The notes beneath the pieces are model-generated. The model was not told the DNA's origin, made no database searches, and worked only from the letters and a program-made list of their open reading frames with translations. Below are positions 11,930 to 21,677 of a stretch of DNA of 64,000 nucleotides, in pieces. Origin of the DNA: Zeus faber (taxonomy: Eukaryota; Chordata; Actinopteri; Zeiformes; Zeidae); the NCBI GenBank assembly GCA_960531495.1, contig OY482847.1, forward strand, positions 22,642,066 to 22,706,065. Direction: 5' to 3'. A program made the translations under genes and the position numbers. Every line of letters starts with the position of its first letter. The stretch's first letter is position 1.

Positions 11930-12950
11930 GATCACATTAGGCAGAAAAAATAATACAAATAACAAAATAAAAAAACTAAAATAAGTCAAGAAGACAAAAA
12001 GAACACAAACATCATCACTGGTTAAATCAATTCCTGGTTAAAGTTGGTATCAAGGAACGAATATTTAAAGTGCATTGTAAGTTATTCCACGACTCTGGAG
12101 CACAACATTTAGAAGCTGTCTTTAGGAGTTTTGAGTTGACACGCTGAACATCTAATGTAATCCAGTCCTGAGAGTGGGTTTGATAAGCTCCCACATTGAG
12201 GTGTAATAGTGAAGTAATGAAAATCTGTAATTTTTTTAGGAGTGCTTTGTAAATAAACATTTGCCAGTGTCGATCTCGTCTCGCAAAGAGAGAGGACCAG
12301 CCAACTTTTCCATAGAGAGTACAATGATAGGTACTGTAGTTATCACCAGTAATAAATCTAAGAGCAGAGTGATATACAGCGTCTAAGGGCTTTAAGGGTG
12401 GTAACAGCAGCATGCCTATACTGTATATTACATCACCATGATCCAAGACAGAAAGTGATACAGTTTCAACAATTGTTTTTCTACGAAACATGGAAAAGCA
12501 GTCTTGAGTGTATTTTTTACTATTAGACAGACAGGTAAATTTTAGAGATGGGATGACAGTTGTTAAGATCACTATTATCTCCTTCTTTATGCAATGGAGT
12601 AACGTGAGAAACTTTCCACAATTTGGGAGTTACACCTGATAAAATGGATAAATTAAAAATATGTGTTATATATTCTGAAAACATCAAGGCAGAGAGCTTG
12701 AGAAAGAAAGGGTCCAGACCGTCTTCTGCCGTTGCTTTCTTGGAGTCAATGGCAAGAAGTGCTCCAGTAACTACACTAGGAGTGAGAAGACGGAGGGCAA
12801 ATTGAGGGACAGGATCTACAGCATGTACAGAGATTCTGGTAAATCTATTCATAGATTTACCAGATCCCATGCTCCCATTTTCAAAAAGGTGACCAGCTGC
12901 CGCAAAATGTATAATAAAAGCTGTGCATATTTCCTTGTGATCAGATCATA
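11930..12950 (-). mobile_element. L2/CR1-group LINE, 3' part (reverse transcriptase remains)
   Basis: On the minus strand 12523-12870 reads as the N-terminal part of a non-LTR reverse transcriptase (KKATAEDGLDPFFLKLSA, then WKVSHVTPLHKEGD...NNCHPISK). Then 12027-12572 reads as the C-terminal part (LSVLDHGDVIY, LKPLDAVYHSALRFITGDN). The catalytic core between them, including the YADD motif, is missing at about 12530-12570, so the copy is dead. The A-rich 3' end is near 11940-12000. The LINE is interrupted at 12950/14555 by a Tc1-like transposon. Confidence 0.8.
12835..12864. repeat. Perfect 14-bp inverted repeat (hairpin)
   Basis: tctggtaaatctat at 12835-12848 is exactly complementary to atagatttaccaga at 12851-12864, with a 2-base loop. 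It lies within the LINE remains. Confidence 0.8.
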
Positions 12951-13105
12951 CAGTGGGGCAAAAAAGTATTTAGTCAGCCACCAATTGTGCAAGTTCTCCC
13001 ACTTAAAAAGATGAGAGAGGCCTGTTATTTTCATCATAGCTACACTTCAACTATGAGAGACAGAATGGGGGGAAAGAATCCAGGAAATCACATTGTAGGA
13101 TTTTT
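12951..13105. repeat. Left terminal inverted repeat of the Tc1-like element
   Basis: About 155 bp, pairing with 14401-14554. It would carry the transposase binding sites near its outer and inner ends. A few substitutions distinguish it from the right repeat, for example the gggcaaaaaag versus ggggaaaaaaag start. Confidence 0.9.
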
Positions 13106-13316
13106 AATGAATTAATTGGTAAATTCCTTGGTAAAATAAGTATTTGGTCACCTACAAACAAGCAAGATTTCTGGCTTTCACAGACCTGTAACTTTTTCTT
13201 TAAGAGGCTCCTCTGTCCTCCACTCGTTACCTGTATTAATGGCACCTGTTTGAACTCGTTATCAGTATAAAAGACACCTGTCCACAACCTCAAACAGTCA
13301 CACTCAAAACTCCACT

Positions 13317-14339
13317 ATGGCCAAGACCAAAGAGCTGTCAAAGGACACCAGAAACAAAATTGTAGACCTGCACCAGGCTGGGAAGACTGAATCTGCAATA
13401 GGTAAGCAGCTTGTTGTGAAGAAATCAACTGTGGGAGCAATTATTAGAAAATGGAAGACATACAAGACCACAGATAATCTCCCTCGATCTGGGGCTCCAC
13501 GCAAGATCTCACCTCGTGGGGTCAAAATGATCACAAGAACGGTGAGCAAACATCCCAGAACCACACGGGGGGACCTAGTGAATGACCTGCAGAGAGCTGG
13601 GACCAAACTAACAAACGCTACCATCAGTAACACACTACGCCGCCAGGGACTCAAATCCTGCAGTGCCAGACGTGTCCCCCTGCTTAAGCCAGTACATGTC
13701 CAGGCCCGTCTGAAGTTTGCTAGAGAGCATTTGGATGATCCAGAAGAGGATTGGGAGAATGTCATATGGTCAGATAAAACCAAAATATAACTTTTTGGTA
13801 AAAACTCAACTTGTCGTGTTTGGAGGAGAAAGAAAGCTGAGTTGCATCCAAAGAACACCATACCTACTGTGAAGCATGGGGGTGGAAACATCATGCTTTG
13901 GGGCTGTTTTTCTGCAAAGGGACCAGGACGACTGATCCGTGTAAAGGAAAGAATGAATGGGGCCATGTATCGTGAGATTTTGAGTGAAAACCTCCTTCCA
14001 TCAGCAAGGGCATTGAAGATGAAACATGGCTGGGTCTTTCAGCATGACAATGATCCTAAACACACCGCCCGGGCAACGAAGGAGTGGCTTCGTAAGAAGC
14101 ATTTCAAGGTCCTGGAGTGGCCTAGCCAGTCTCCAGATCTCAACCCCATAGAAAATCTTTGGAGGGAGTTGAAAGTCCGTGTTGCCCAGCGACAGCCCCA
14201 AAACATCACTGCTCCAGAGGAGATCTGCATGGAGGAATGGACCAAACTACCAGCAACAGTGTGTGAAAATCTTGGGAAGACTTACAGAAAACGTTTGACC
14301 TCTGTCATTGCAAACAAAGGGCAAATAACAAAGTATTGA
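13317..14339 (+). pseudogene. Tc1-like transposase, full length with one nonsense codon
   Basis: One reading frame runs from ATG at 13317 to TGA at 14337-14339, 340 codons, the usual Tc1 transposase length. It is interrupted only by TAA at 13788-13790 (codon 158). Residues 1-110 form the paired-like helix-turn-helix DNA-binding region ([20 protein letters not shown] start). The DDE triad is visible at D153 (WSDKTKI), D244 (FQHDNDPKH) and E279 ([11 protein letters not shown]), with exactly 34 residues between D244 and E279, so the class is DD34E. The residue after D153 is Lys where relatives usually have Glu. The protein would excise and reinsert the element at TA sites in the nucleus. As written, only a 157-residue product is made, lacking most of the catalytic domain. 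Confidence 0.93.
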
Positions 14340-14400
14340 GATGAACTTTTGTTATTGACCAAATACTTATTTTCCACCATAATTTGCAAATAAATTCTTT

Positions 14401-14554
14401 AAAAATCAGACAATGTGATTTTCTGGATTTTTTTTCTCATTTTGTCTCTCATAGTTGAGGTATACCTATGATGAAAATAACAGGCCTCTCTCATCTTTTT
14501 AAGTGGGAGAACTTGCACAATTGGTGGCTGACTAAATACTTTTTTTCCCCACTG
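14401..14554. repeat. Right terminal inverted repeat of the Tc1-like element
   Basis: About 154 bp, the complement of 12951-13105, followed directly by the TA duplication. Confidence 0.9.
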
Positions 14555-14556
14555 TA

Positions 14557-15180
14557 CATACTGACCAAAATTTACATGTGTGGGCAGGGAAATTGCATTT
14601 TCATTCTTAGGTCAATTCACTACCTTCCAGAATTTAGCTGGATTTGAATAACAACTAAGATGGTTTCAATTATAATCTGATTTTGCTTTCCTCACTGACA
14701 ATGTAAATGTATTTCTTAAATGCCTAAAAACAAGCCAAAGGGAAGGGTTTCCAGATTGTCTAGATAGGACCCAAGCCCTATTCTTTGATTGGAACAAAGA
14801 TGATAGTTCAGAGGTGAACAAAGGACTAGACTTATCTTTAGTTATTTTCTTTTTAAACGGAGCATGTTTGTTAACCACTGAGTTGGAGGTATTTATAAAA
14901 TGATCCAATGCTAGATCAATGTCGGATTTGTAATGTATTTGAAATATCACTTTGAAAAAGATCCTGTAAGAAGCCCTGCTCATTGAAATTTCCAAAAATT
15001 ATCTTGATTCGCGGTCGAACCTTCTTTAGTCGCGCATCCCTAATGCAGATCATGGGGCAATGGTCATTTATTCCAAGGCCTAAGACACCAGTAGTAACAA
15101 TTTTCTAACTCCTGTTAGAAAACATCAGATCAAATAAAGTTTACTTAGAAATATGTTTTAGATTAGGACTTGTAGAGTCA
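14557..15180 (-). mobile_element. L2/CR1-group LINE, middle part (endonuclease end and linker)
   Basis: This continues the LINE beyond the Tc1 insertion. On the minus strand 15001-15100 carries an endonuclease end (NDHCPM-like, then KVRPRIKI). 14666-14995 is the linker towards the reverse transcriptase (DLALDHFINTSNSVVNKHAP, then FRHLRNTFTLSVRKAKSDY). There are stop codons and frame breaks. It is interrupted at 15180 by GC-rich foreign sequence. Confidence 0.75.
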
Positions 15181-16570
15181 GTTGGGTTGTGTATTGTGGC
15201 AGTTTTGCCACCTTACACCAACCAAGTGGCGTTTTCAGGGACCTCAGGGACCGCCGCTTCTCACCCGGTCCTCCGCCTGACGCCCCAGGTGCTGCTGCTG
15301 CCAGTCGGAAGAGGGTTGGTGCTGGGGCTGCCGGTGGCTCCAGGGCATCTTTGGACGGCCTTTCTGTGTCCCTTCCCCGTGCCTGAGAGTCCCTGTTCAG
15401 GTGCCAGTGTGGCAGTTTTGCCACCACACGCCACCCAAGTGACGTTTTCAGGGACCTCTGGCACAGAGACACAGAAGATGGGGGGTTGTAAACACCAGTG
15501 TTTTGTAGAGAGTGGGATAGCTGGAATGAGCCTAAAAGTAGATTGAACATGTCATGAAACAGGCTCCTCTCCTGAGTGAGTGTGGGAATTGGGGCTTTAA
15601 CCTGTTGTTCGTTAGACCAACCAACAAGCAACAGATATGCAGCTACTCTGATCCCAGTCACCTAGATCCAGGTCAGGCTGCTCCCCACACCATCCCCACA
15701 CCACCAAACTGAGGCCATGGAGACTTCCTGGCCGAAGCCTACACCACGTTCGACCGGCTTCCTTCCCCCTGCGGGACGATGCAGACTCCCCTTCTCTCTT
15801 CTGGAGCGTGGGACCTCGAGCTGCTGCGTTGGCTGGTGAAAGCGTGGCCGGTCTTGGCCTTCCAGAGGACCTGGTGCCCCGGAAGACTGGGGTTGTCGGC
15901 TTCCTTTCCCCAGAGCGACGATGCAGACTCCCCTCATCTCTTCTGGAGTGTGGGACCTCAAGCTGCTGTGTTGGCTGGTGAAGGAATGGCTGGTCTTGGC
16001 TGTCACGGGGGCTACTTGGAGGGGTGGCCTGGCTGCTGGGCTGCTGGATGGTCCCAGTTGGCCGCTGGGGAGAGAAGATAGCTGCCAGCAGTTACCTGTG
16101 GTGGTTGCTGCGCTGCTTCTCACCCAGTCCTCCGCCTGACGCCCTAGGTGCTGCTGCTGCTGCCAGTCGGAAGAGTGTTGGTGCTGGGGCCGCTGGTGGC
16201 TCCAGGGCATCTTTGGACGGATTTTCTGTGTCCCTTCCCCTTGCCTGAGAGTCCCTGTTCAGGTGCCAGTGTGGCAGTTTTTCCACCACACGCCACCCAA
16301 GTGACGTTTTCAGGGACCTCCGGCACAGAGACACAGAAGATGGGGGCCTGTAAACACCCATTTATTGTAGAGAGTGGGCTAGCTGGAATAAGCCCAGGAG
16401 CAGCTTGAACATGTCATGAAATGGGTTCCTATCCTGACTGTGTGTGGGAATGGGGGCTTTAACCTGTTGCTTGTTAGACCAACAAACGAGCAACAGGTAT
16501 GCAGCCACCCTGATCCCAATCGACTACATCCAGGTCAGGCTGCTCACCACACCATCCCCACACCACAACT
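15181..16570. repeat. GC-rich island with ~455-bp direct repeats, inserted in the LINE
   Basis: Two copies of a ~455-bp unit (about 15256-15712 and 16113-16567, roughly 90% alike by eye) lie 855 bases apart in the same orientation. A ~60-bp motif (gtggcagttttgccacca..gttttcagggacctc) occurs three times, near 15195, 15407 and 16265. The centre (15777-16000) has its own tandem unit of about 141 bp (gatgcagactcccct). LINE endonuclease coding flanks both sides, so it is an insertion. It could be a VNTR-like composite or a small terminal-direct-repeat element. Minus-strand frames of up to 182 codons cross it but show no known domain. Confidence 0.65.
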
Positions 16571-17860
16571 ATCATCTCCGAATTACAATACTGAGCAATC
16601 AGATTGGCCAATTCATCAATGGCGACAGAATCAGCAGAGGGAGGTCTATAAATCCCAATCCCGAAAACTCAATTATTAGGCCCTAAGTTGACCTTCAGAG
16701 CAATAAATTCAAAACCCTTATGTACAGTGACCTCATTAAGAACAGTAGCCGAAAGACATGATTTAATAAAAAATAGCTACCCCACCTCTTCTTGCATTTC
16801 TGTCTATTCAAAACAAATCAAATTCATTTAAAGAAACCTCAGAATCACTTATATTTTTCTTTAGCCAAGTTTCAGTCAGCACCAAGTAATGAGGGTCCGC
16901 TTGAGAGAGCAGATGATCCACGAGATCATCCAATTTTTGATATTGAGGCAGACTTCTAATATTCCAATGAATTAGACCCAAACCTTTTCTATTTAAAAAA
17001 ATATGTGGATTAAATAAGGAGGAGCGGAGTGTGGGCCTGATATAATGCATTGTTTTTTTATTTTTAAAATACTGTTAATGAGGTTCATGAAATCTTCTTT
17101 AAGTTTTTCTGATTGCTGTGTTTTGCGGCCGTTGGTGCCCACATGCACCACAACAGCGGAGACAGACAGGTGATGAAGTAGCTGCGGGATGGCGAAGGTA
17201 AGGTAATGTGTACCTGGTTGGCAGAAAGTGAGGCACCTGTTGACCTTGACATGACGGACCATAGATGAAACAATGACAAGCATGGGGGAACAGCCAGCAC
17301 GACTGTCCTCAACAGCTGCCAAGGTCCCAGGATGCACACTGACAGAGGGGAGAGGCGGGGGTCCCGAGTGGTGCTCGGCCACCAGGTGAGAGCGAAGCGC
17401 AGCGGCAACGTGCCTCCCTTGGCCATGGACGGACCGCTGGGCAGACTGCCCAAGCATGGATCCAGAAGAGGAGGAGGCTTGTGGCGGTGGAGAGGAGGCT
17501 GGCAGCGGTGGAGCGTCTCAGTGCCCTCGATGTCACTGCAGACTGCGATCCCCTCCCCAAAGGGAAACTCCTGCATATCCCTGACATCAAGTGTGGGCTC
17601 CAAGGCCCGGAATCTGTTCACCAGCATTGAGCGCTCGCATCGCTGCCCCCCGCCCCCTCCCAGGGTCCAGGGCTGTGGAGTGGAGCAGGTCTGGGACTGG
17701 GGCCATGGATCACAGCCGGAGTGGCGTCAGATGGATCCGACTCACCCACAGTGAGAATGGACCCGGGCCAAGAGAGAGTGGTGTCAAAGACCGTTCCGAT
17801 CAAGCCGAAGACATGGAGCAGGAGATGTGCTTAGTCTGAGCGCTGGCGATCGAGGTCAGA
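16571..17860 (-). mobile_element. L2/CR1-group LINE, 5' part (ORF1 esterase and endonuclease start)
   Basis: On the minus strand, 16993-17457 contains an SGNH/esterase-like ORF1 end: a VSSMVRHVKV block and then VVVHVGTNGRKTQQSEKLKE, followed by KKQCIISGPHSA. This is the ORF1 type found in CR1 and L2 LINEs. Next, 16808-17050 is the start of the AP-type endonuclease (GLGLIHWNIRSLPQYQKLDD, then PHYLVLTETWLKK). 16580-16700 adds a GIYRPPSA-type motif. Stops and frameshifts are frequent. The exact 5' end, near 17.8-18.0 kb, is uncertain. Confidence 0.78.
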
Positions 17861-19570
17861 AGCACAAACAGCTATTAATTTTTCTTCACATCCTCACACA
17901 GGCTGTCGATGTCTTTTCTAGAGAGCTGAGTCTGTCGACCTTGGGTTTGGGTTTCTGTCAATCCTTAATTCTAGTGCTGGACTTATTTGGTAGAGTAGAG
18001 TAGAGTAGATAGTTGAATCACCTCAGAGAACCTCTCTGAGACGGAGCTGAGCTCAGGCTCGTCTGCTCACTCTTTACCTTTTACCTCTACCGACAGAATC
18101 CAGGTCCCTGAGCAGGAAATTGCTGCTTTTTAAAGCGGCCCGCACGCGCATTCCCACAGTGCGGAGAAGGAGTCCTGCTGGACGCGCAGCTGATAAACCA
18201 TCTGCTGCTTTGGCCATCGTCTGCTCCAACCATCCCAGAAAACCAGGACATGTGACCTTTCGGCTCCAAGACATTTGATGTCTGTCGTCGTCCCATTCAG
18301 CTGAATTGTACCCTGCTTCGCGGCATCCATTCCATCGACGTAAACACATACGATCATAAAATTCCATTTACAGTATATATAGAGTGGTCAGGTTTTCTAT
18401 ATTCGTTTATAGGATGAAAAAGGAAAAAAAGCTAAAACCCTTTTTGTTTGCATTTGTTCAGAGAACGGGTGACCTGTAACCTAGCTTCCAATTTTCAATC
18501 AGCTGGAAACTATAGCCTGCATTTTGTTTATACCACAGCTGATACTCACCATGTGTGACTGTTTGGCGGCAGGTTATTGTAGAACAAGCAGAGGCATGAC
18601 AGTCATCCTCAGTGATCCACGATGTTAGATGTTTCTATCCACCGTAGTCCTAAAAGAACCAGACAACACAGTTAAAACAGGGTATATACAATTGAACTGT
18701 TTGGAATTTAGTTAACTGCTTGTTTTTTTTTTTTAAATATCAGTCAATGAATGATTCAGAGAATAAATAAAATGAGGAAGCGCAATGAGTATGATTCACC
18801 AGCAAATAATGCAGACACCACGTTTCCACGAGATCGATCCATTTGTCCTAATAAATTGAATAAAAAACACTTTATGATCATGCCCCAGCTTAAAACTAAA
18901 ATTCATGCAGACACCTGAAGGTCACCGGTCGTCCACTGCTGCTGCCGCCTTGCTCAGGTGCAGCCTGGTGGTGGTCGTTGACTAGTTATCATTCCCCTGA
19001 TTTGCTAAATTGCTCTAAACTACCTCCACTTCCCTTCCTCCTAAATTATATACATCCCAAAAATCAGGGTGGCAGGTTGCCCTGGAGGACAACGTTTGAC
19101 TTCAAATAAAAAAAACAAAAAACAAACATAATACTGAAAAGTGGATTGTTTGGGTCAAATCTCATGTCATTGGGTGAAACCACCAAAACGAGATTATTCC
19201 AACTCTGCATCAGGGCTGATAATGTAATCAACTACGGGGGAAAAATGTGAAGTTCCAGCCCGAAAAATAAACCAATACCTGAGAGAGCCTCGGACCCCAG
19301 ATCCCCACAGGGTGTTTGGCTCTTCAGCCTCAGGGTATTCCACACAGGACACAGGACTAAGCACCAGCTGTAGTGGCCGTATGCAGGGCTTATTGGCTCC
19401 AGGTTCCTTGGACCATTTAAAAAAAGTCCAAATAATCTGTTCTTAAGAATATTTGAGGTGATAAATAGTTCATGAACTTATCGAGCCGTGAAGCTTTTGT
19501 TCCGTGATATCATAGAGATTCGTGTGGCGCCCCCTCACTCTGGACAGACATGAGTTCTCTAGTCTAGAGC
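17861..19570. other. No gene assigned; possible LINE 5' end, then unique DNA
   Basis: 17.9-18.37 kb has a few minus-strand frames of 60-97 codons without recognisable domains. They may belong to the LINE 5' region. A short (TAGAG)n lies at 17992-18009. 18.4-19.57 kb shows nothing identifiable. Confidence 0.35.
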
Positions 19571-20088
19571 GCGGTGGTTTCCAAAGACTAGGTTGCGGCC
19601 CACAAGTGGGTCTCAGGAGATTTTCATTGGCTTGTCAAATCCGAAATTCCTCCTTAGTCCGTTAAAATTATGTGTCTGTCAACTTTAAACCTTCAAGCTC
19701 ATGGAGGAGTCAGCTACTTTATCTCCCAACAAAACGCTATGCATGATTGTTATAGTGGGTGAAAGTGTATAGGAAATAACATTGTTAAACAATAGGCTCT
19801 TTGCAATTAATGTTTGCCTGAATATAGTTGTTGGACCTCATTTATTAAAATATACGTAAATGTGTAAATACTGTCTTACTGATTATACTGATTTCTCAAC
19901 CATTTCTTATGGCAGGAAGGATTGGTTTGCATATTCAAGCTACACTATCAGTGTGTTCAGAAATATGAAATTATGCACAGATTTGCACCACTCACGGATT
20001 CTAACGACGACCCATTGCTAATTGGGCCACGATGGTTTGTCATTTCTTTAAAAGTGGGTCTCCAGAAAAAAAAAGTTGCAAACACTGG
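19571..20088. mobile_element. Non-autonomous hAT-like element (MITE)
   Basis: The left end gcggtggtttccaaagac and the complement of the right end (ccagtgtttgcaactttt) form a short imperfect inverted repeat with the C(A/G)GTG start typical of hAT elements. A second complementary pair lies just inside (acaagtgggtctc / aaagtgggtctcc). The flanks are tctagagc (19563-19570) and tctagaca (20089-20096), 6 of 8 bases alike, as expected for an aged 8-bp hAT target duplication. There is no transposase. Confidence 0.6.
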
Positions 20089-20280
20089 TCTAGACAACAG
20101 CTTTATGCATATTTAATGACCATATTGCTTCATACACCAAGTAAAGTAACATGTGCCAAATGTTGAATGTCAAACAATAAATGTCGGAAGTTGTCCTTTT
20201 CACTTTGACGTAAAGCATTTCATACTTTTGCCCTTTTTGGAGTTCTGACCTGGTCAGCTGCAAGAGGATTTTAAAGGGCT

Positions 20281-20311
20281 CATATCTATCTATCTATCTA
20301 TCTATCTATCG

Positions 20312-20349
<38 letters not shown>

Positions 20350-20374
20350 GTATCTATCTATTTATCTATCTATG

Positions 20375-20437
<63 letters not shown>

Positions 20438-20476
20438 GTATCTATCTATCTATCTATCTATGTATCTATCTATCAG
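20281..20476. repeat. (TATC)n microsatellite, about 190 bp
   Basis: Nearly fifty tetranucleotide units, interrupted by single TATG, GATC and TATT variants. Confidence 0.97.
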
Positions 20477-21235
20477 TGATTGCCTGTCTATTACAATAAC
20501 AACTTATCCGTTGGCTATTGATCCCAAAGTTGGCAATCAAAATTGCCTGAAATGTTTTGTAGGTGTTCATCATCCCTGGTATTCATGACTACAATATATT
20601 CTTTGATGCAAATTTATTTTGGACGAAATGTCCCAGTCGGAGCACGGCTGTGATTACAAACTCGTGACCAATGATAACTGAAATATGGTTAATGTGGAAA
20701 CCAATTCTGCATCAATTTAATAACACTACACTGATTTACACTACAACAGATGGAGCTCAACTAACTACCTAAACTAAGCACTCATTCAAAGTGTAGTCAT
20801 GAATAAATGACACCGTAGGGAGCTTTGGATATTGCACATAACTCATTTCGGCTGCTGCACTTTACTGTTAGGTTGCACATTCATTTTAGCTCACGTTGTT
20901 TTCCTCATCTGTACATACTGTACCCCACACTTTTGGAAATAAATTCTCTTTACTCAGTTGTTTGCAGATATTTTTGCAGGCATCTGATTTTACAGAATTG
21001 TTATCACTATTTGTTATATGACTTTTTGTACAATTTCTAATATTATTTATATAAAAATTGCTATACTATTTTCATTACGATTTGTATATTATTTTATTAC
21101 TATTTTATACTTGTATTACTATTTTATACTTTTATTATTATTTATATCCAAATTTCACCAGTAAATTGCTTCCTTCAATTGCTTTCCAATGGAGGTAGGA
21201 AACAAGAGGAAGGGGTTGGGCAGTTGAGGAGGAAC

Positions 21236-21238
<3 letters not shown>
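20477..21238. other. No gene seen; AT-rich DNA
   Basis: 20940-21180 is markedly AT-rich with repeated TATTAT/TATTTTA words. No exon or complete element is recognised. Confidence 0.45.
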
Positions 21239-21283
<45 letters not shown>

Positions 21284-21365
21284 CCCTCTAAATCAAGTTA
21301 AAGTACAATTGAGATCCAATCTCAGGAAGAGAAAAGAGTTCCCTCTCTCTCTATCTCTCTTTTAC

Positions 21366-21411
<46 letters not shown>
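21239..21411. repeat. (GA)n and (TC)n microsatellites in inverted arrangement
   Basis: (GA)n at 21241-21280 and (TC)n at about 21341-21410 are complementary and about 60 bases apart, so the pair can fold back. Confidence 0.9.
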
Positions 21412-21412
<1 letters not shown>

Positions 21413-21591
21413 ATATCTATGTGATCCAATCACATCGTATGCAGGAATCTGAGAGAATTAGATCATGTGATGCGTGGATCATTAGAGGAAAGAGGAAAGT
21501 TCCTCTCAAGGCAGAGAGGAGGACAAACTTCAGAGCCCTCTCATTCTCTTTTCTGTCAAAGGCTGTGCCGGTTTGATCAATTCAAGTGCAT

Positions 21592-21593
<2 letters not shown>

Positions 21594-21672
<79 letters not shown>
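21594..21672. repeat. (AC)n microsatellite, about 39 units
   Basis: An uninterrupted CA/AC run after a short ACATAC lead. The apparent His-Thr-rich protein across it is an artefact of the repeat. Confidence 0.97.

Positions 21673-21677
<5 letters not shown>

Larger units (their letters stand above)
12951..14554 (+). mobile_element. Tc1-like DNA transposon, complete ends, 1604 bp
   Basis: Both ends are present. The left end starts cagtggggcaaaaaagtatt, and the right end is its complement, ending ttttttccccactg. The inverted repeats are unusually long, about 155 bp (12951-13105 and 14401-14554), and differ at only a handful of positions by eye. The element is flanked by TA on both sides (12949-12950 and 14555-14556), the Tc1/mariner target duplication. 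The near-identity of the ends and the almost intact transposase suggest recent insertion. It sits inside the minus-strand LINE, so it is younger than that LINE. Confidence 0.95.

Noticed and set aside
13304-13966. 220-codon minus-strand frame across the Tc1 element
   Set aside because: Antisense shadow of the transposase frame; no independent motif.
15662-16210. 182-codon minus-strand frame as a gene
   Set aside because: It lies in the direct-repeat island, changes register between repeat copies and has no known motif.
18074-18367. 97-codon minus-strand frame as a host gene
   Set aside because: No domain or splice sites; position at the LINE 5' side makes repeat origin more likely.
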